From Aestuariirhabdus sp. (GTDB taxonomy: Bacteria; Pseudomonadota; Gammaproteobacteria; Pseudomonadales; Aestuariirhabdaceae), in the NCBI GenBank assembly GCA_030622755.1, contig JAUXFT010000012.1, positions 1 to 41,424 on the forward strand: 41,424 nucleotides of DNA. The letters are read 5' to 3'. Positions 38,504 to 41,424 of the stretch are shown one piece after another. The notes under the pieces were generated by a model. The model saw nothing but the letters and a program-made list of their open reading frames with translations. It searched no databases and was not told where the DNA came from. Both the position numbers and the translations under genes were made by a program. How positions within the stretch are numbered: the first letter of the stretch is position 1; every line of letters starts with the position of its first letter.

Positions 38504-39566
38504 TGCTAACAGCCGCTTGTGCAAACGTCGCCATTTCATTATGCAATGCACAGGCGCTTTGAAGCAGAGGCACAGCAATAGCGGCACCACTGCCCTCCCC
38601 CAATCGCATATTTAGATGGAGCAAGGGTTCGAGCTGAAGATCTTCGAGCACGGCTCGATGACCGGGTTCAGCGGAAGCGTGAGCGACAAAAGCCCATTGT
38701 CTGGTTCCTGGAGCAATACGTTCTGCGCACAACATAGCTACATTGGTAATAAATCCATCGACCAGGATAGGAACACCTAGCTGGGCACAACGTATATAAC
38801 TGCCGGCAATAGCAGCGATTTCAAAACCGCCTACCGCAGCGAGTACAGATAATGGATCCTCTATTGAATCCCCCAGACGAAGGCGATGAAATGAAACAGC
38901 CTGCTCAAGTATGTTCTGCTTATGTTGTAGTTGATCATCATCCAGGCCTGTCCCGCGCCCAACAAGCTGTGCTACCGGTTTATCCAATAATAAGCAGGCA
39001 AGCGCTGAGGCTGCACTGGTATTCGCAATTCCCATTTCTCCGGCAACATAAAGCTCGCAACTTTGTGCATGTACTTGCTCGGCTTGCTCCTTGCCGACAG
39101 AAAGGGCCTCTATCAGCTGAGCGGTTGACATTGCGTCCTGTTTAAGAAAATTGGCAGTACCTTGCGCAATCGAACGATCTATTACGCCAGGTATGGACAA
39201 TGGCGAACCGCATGTTCCCAAATCAATAATCTTGAGATCAGCGTCCAGTTGCTTTGCCAACACACTTATCGCGGCGCCGCCATTAGAGAAGTTAGCAATC
39301 ATCTGCACCGTTACTTCTTGCGGGAATGCAGATACTCCGTCTTTAGCAATACCATGATCGGCAGCATACAAGCGTATAAAGGGTTTGTTTGCCTGTGGAG
39401 TACCCGTATTTTGCATGGCTGCAAGATGACAGGCCACCTCCTCAAGCATTCCCAGTGAGCCTGCAGGCTTGGTTAATTGTGCCTGACGATCTTGTGCTTG
39501 CTGATAGCTGGCTTGATCAATTGGTGAAACTGGATTCTTAAACCAAATTTCGGCCACTTTTTTCAT
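38493..39566 (-). CDS. cobT: Nicotinate-nucleotide-dimethylbenzimidazole phosphoribosyltransferase CobT
   Basis: CobT makes alpha-ribazole-5'-phosphate from dimethylbenzimidazole and nicotinate mononucleotide. The protein (about 357 residues) has the family blocks KPAGSLGMLEEVA, AADHGIAKDGVSAFP, GEMGIANTSAASAL and the catalytic glutamate region MRLGEGSGAAIAVPLL (Glu324). The ATG at 39566 has AAGG directly against it; a GTG at 39557 would have AAGG at a better 9 nt. The true start may therefore be three codons later. It overlaps the cobU stop by 29 nt. Confidence 0.96.
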   Translation of the reverse strand: MKKVAEIWFKNPVSPIDQASYQQAQDRQAQLTKPAGSLGMLEEVACHLAAMQNTGTPQANKPFIRLYAADHGIAKDGVSAFPQEVTVQMIANFSNGGAAISVLAKQLDADLKIIDLGTCGSPLSIPGVIDRSIAQGTANFLKQDAMSTAQLIEALSVGKEQAEQVHAQSCELYVAGEMGIANTSAASALACLLLDKPVAQLVGRGTGLDDDQLQHKQNILEQAVSFHRLRLGDSIEDPLSVLAAVGGFEIAAIAGSYIRCAQLGVPILVDGFITNVAMLCAERIAPGTRQWAFVAHASAEPGHRAVLEDLQLEPLLHLNMRLGEGSGAAIAVPLLQSACALHNEMATFAQAAVSNVE

Positions 39567-40110
39567 CCTTGATAAGTTGTGGAATGCCCGCGATGGTAAA
39601 CCAGACACGGTTAGATATTGCTGCTATACGCTGATTTAATTCGCCACAATGATCAACAAAATCCCTGCTCAAATCCCCAAGAGGTACGACGCCTAAACCT
39701 GTTTCACTGGAAACAATAATGACATGTTTAGGGCTTGCTTCTAATGCCTTCAGAAAAAGATCGATCTGTTGCTGAAGAAGATTTTTCTGATCCTGCAAAA
39801 GAAGATTGGTTAACCATAACCCCATACAATCAATCAAAACTACAGTGGAGGGTGTCACCTCCAGAGCCCGGGAAAGATACAAGGGCTCTTCTATCAGCTG
39901 CCAATGATCAGGGCGACGTTTGCGATGACGGATAATGCGATTCTGCATAGAGGAATCATTGGAATCATACTGATAGTCAGCGGTAGCAATATAACAAACA
40001 TCTTGAGATGACGTTTCAAGTGGTGGCCATTCGTGCGCTGACAACGATGCCAGCTTTTCTGCATAGGCACTTTTACCACTTTTAACACCACCCAGAACTA
40101 ACTCAAGCAT
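39538..40110 (-). CDS. cobU: Adenosylcobinamide kinase/guanylyltransferase CobU
   Basis: CobU (CobP in Pseudomonas) phosphorylates adenosylcobinamide and then transfers GMP to it. The 190-residue protein shows the P-loop GGVKSGKSAYAEKL (residues 7-20), RIIRHRKRRPDHW with the His used for the GMP intermediate, VVLIDCMGLWLTNLL, and SSETGLGVVPLG. The start overlaps the end of the upstream glutaredoxin-like gene by 8 nt. This places cobU second in a compact run, with cobT, cobC and cobS after it. Confidence 0.96.
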   Translation of the reverse strand: MLELVLGGVKSGKSAYAEKLASLSAHEWPPLETSSQDVCYIATADYQYDSNDSSMQNRIIRHRKRRPDHWQLIEEPLYLSRALEVTPSTVVLIDCMGLWLTNLLLQDQKNLLQQQIDLFLKALEASPKHVIIVSSETGLGVVPLGDLSRDFVDHCGELNQRIAAISNRVWFTIAGIPQLIKDEKSGRNLV

Positions 40111-40402
40111 TCTCTAAATCCAGTAATGATTGATTAAGAAACTGTAAAATAGATGCCTCATCAAAGGGCCAACCCAACACTGGCTCAGTTCCTTTAAGCT
40201 GTATCAAGGGTATACGTGTCCCGTATTGTTCAACCAGTGTGTCACTATCAGCAATATCAATATTCTCCAGTGTCAGTTCATTAATAGAAATAACTGGCTT
40301 GAGTAAAGTTTCCGCTACTTCGCAGAGATGACACCCACTGGTTGTGTAAAAGATAACCGTTAACACTTCAATCGTAACCTTAATAAAACTGAACATTGAC
40401 AT
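40103..40402 (-). CDS. Glutaredoxin-family protein
   Basis: This small thioredoxin-fold protein has a CxxC site (TTSGCHLCEVAETLL), a cis-Pro region (YGTRIPLIQL) and the closing GWPFDEASILQFL. It resembles the DUF836/glutaredoxin-like family of about 80-90 residues. The ATG at 40402 gives 99 residues. An in-frame GTG at 40366, with AAGG 11 nt upstream, would give 87 and begins exactly at the first beta strand, so it may be the true start. It overlaps cobU by 8 nt. A direct role in cobalamin synthesis is not established; the link may be only positional. Confidence 0.85.
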   Translation of the reverse strand: MSMFSFIKVTIEVLTVIFYTTSGCHLCEVAETLLKPVISINELTLENIDIADSDTLVEQYGTRIPLIQLKGTEPVLGWPFDEASILQFLNQSLLDLENA

Positions 40403-40459
40403 ATTGAACAGCAAAAACAGATTTAACCTGTAGCAAAATCAGTACTCGAGCCAAACTGA

Positions 40460-41424
40460 CTAGGAAAGGCTTTTACTCACAATTTCATAGAGATCAGCAG
40501 AAAGCTTATGGCTAAAAATACCCTGAAGCTCTTTACGCATCTGTTCTTGTCGACTCGTGGCATATTTTCGGTAACGAGTTAACGGCGTAATTAATCGCGC
40601 TGCAATTTGCGGATTTTTACCATCAAGCTCAATAATCTGTTTTGCAAGGAATGCATAACCACTGCCATCTGCAGAATGAAAGCCGGTAGTATTCTGAGAA
40701 CAAAACACCCCAATTAATGAGCGTAATTTATTGGGGTTTCCTGCATCAAATGCATCATGCTTCATCAGAGCTTCTACTCGCTGAAGTGCGCCTTCCCGCT
40801 GGCAGGAAGCCTGAACAGATAACCACAACTCGAGCACTTGGGGATCTTCACTCCACTGTTGATAAAATTCATCCAGCGCTTTTCCGGCCTTTTCAATAGC
40901 ATCATCAGATTCACCATGCACCAACACTCCCAGAGCACGAAAACGATCCGTCATATTATCGGCGTTATCGAATTGCCTGGCGGCCAGTTTAATACCCTCT
41001 TCTCCTGCCCGCCCAAGATAACCTAGTGCGCAGTTTTTTAAGCTTCGTGCCGCTATATCATCGGCACTTGGGTGATATTCACCCTGCAACTGATATTCGT
41101 TGTATAAACGCTTGAAGTGATCCTTAAACAGATCTGCAAGATAATCGGCCAAATACTCACGTGCCTGATGGATTTCATTCACCAGAACCACATCTGAAAT
41201 CTCAGCAATATAAGCCTCAGATGGTAGTATCAGCGTCGCCTCCAGATGTGCCGGGTCATCGACAGGCGCTGTCAATAATTGCTCATAGGCGTCTATTAAA
41301 ACCCGGTCAACCACCAGAGGTTCACCCGCAACAACAGCATCAACCATACGTTGTAAGACACGTACAGAAAGTTGTTGGGCTGCATCCCAACGATTAAAGC
41401 CGTCCGTATCATTCGCCATTAAAA
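40460..41424 (-). CDS. pepN: Aminopeptidase N PepN, C-terminal part (cut by window edge)
   Basis: The frame is open to the right edge and covers about the last 320 residues of PepN, the M1-family broad-specificity zinc aminopeptidase. The region carries the C-terminal superhelical domain: NDTDGFNRWDAAQQL near the edge, ILPSEAYIAE, ARSLKNCALGYLG, FDNADNMTDRFRAL and GNPNKLRSLIGVFCSQN. The catalytic HEXXH part lies outside the window. The ATG at 41419 is internal, not a start. The gene ends 57 nt before the glutaredoxin-like start on the same strand. Confidence 0.95.
   Translation of the reverse strand, partial: LMANDTDGFNRWDAAQQLSVRVLQRMVDAVVAGEPLVVDRVLIDAYEQLLTAPVDDPAHLEATLILPSEAYIAEISDVVLVNEIHQAREYLADYLADLFKDHFKRLYNEYQLQGEYHPSADDIAARSLKNCALGYLGRAGEEGIKLAARQFDNADNMTDRFRALGVLVHGESDDAIEKAGKALDEFYQQWSEDPQVLELWLSVQASCQREGALQRVEALMKHDAFDAGNPNKLRSLIGVFCSQNTTGFHSADGSGYAFLAKQIIELDGKNPQIAARLITPLTRYRKYATSRQEQMRKELQGIFSHKLSADLYEIVSKSLS

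Overview
The window looks like ordinary chromosome of a gammaproteobacterium related to Pseudomonadales and the marine Cellvibrio/Oceanospirillum-type groups. The left half keeps, as I recall it, the core gene order of the Pseudomonas aeruginosa PA3002-PA3014 region: mfd, a CsiV-like gene, S-methylthioinosine phosphorylase, nagZ, psrA, lexA, two small conserved genes, topA, fadA, fadB. Base composition is moderate in GC and AT-rich between genes. I see no insertion sequence, prophage, tRNA, rRNA or CRISPR array. Protein family calls are by recognition of sequence, not by database search.

Region 1 (1-8.0 kb): mfd and csiV are translationally coupled on the plus strand. They converge on a tightly packed minus-strand operon of a YkuD-domain protein, nagZ, an MscS-type channel and methylthioinosine phosphorylase. 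The YkuD protein has no signal peptide and sits next to cytoplasmic NagZ, so it may be a cytoplasmic L,D-carboxypeptidase of peptidoglycan recycling. Region 2 (8.0-17.2 kb): divergent psrA and lexA, the topA operon, a DUF1653 gene, and the fadBA beta-oxidation operon. The psrA and fadB promoter regions share a palindrome and a separate 20-bp element (19/20 identical), so this is a readable fatty-acid-responsive circuit. lexA has a perfect CTGT-N8-ACAG box.

Region 3 (17.2-28.6 kb): a membrane-anchored unknown, a universal stress protein, the ABC-F ATPase Uup with a downstream cysteine-rich DUF6901-like protein, the lytic transglycosylase Slt, a MOSC protein, and a MexJK-like RND pump pair closed by a strong terminator. 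No outer membrane channel is encoded with the pump. Region 4 (28.7-34.7 kb): a three-gene operon of an alkyl-DHAP-synthase-like flavoprotein, a GlpD-like dehydrogenase and an FGGY kinase, which suggests glycerol-phosphate or ether-lipid metabolism. Its divergent AraC-type regulator carries two opposite frameshifts.

Region 5 (34.6-41.4 kb): a FieF-type metal exporter, cobyric acid synthase on the plus strand, and a convergent minus-strand set (glutaredoxin-like protein, cobU, cobT, cobC, cobS) for the late steps of cobalamin synthesis. The window ends inside pepN. I did not find an obviously new multi-gene system. The best leads are the twin psrA/fadBA promoter elements, the signal-less YkuD protein beside nagZ, the ether-lipid-like operon with its broken regulator, and the Cys-rich partner of Uup.
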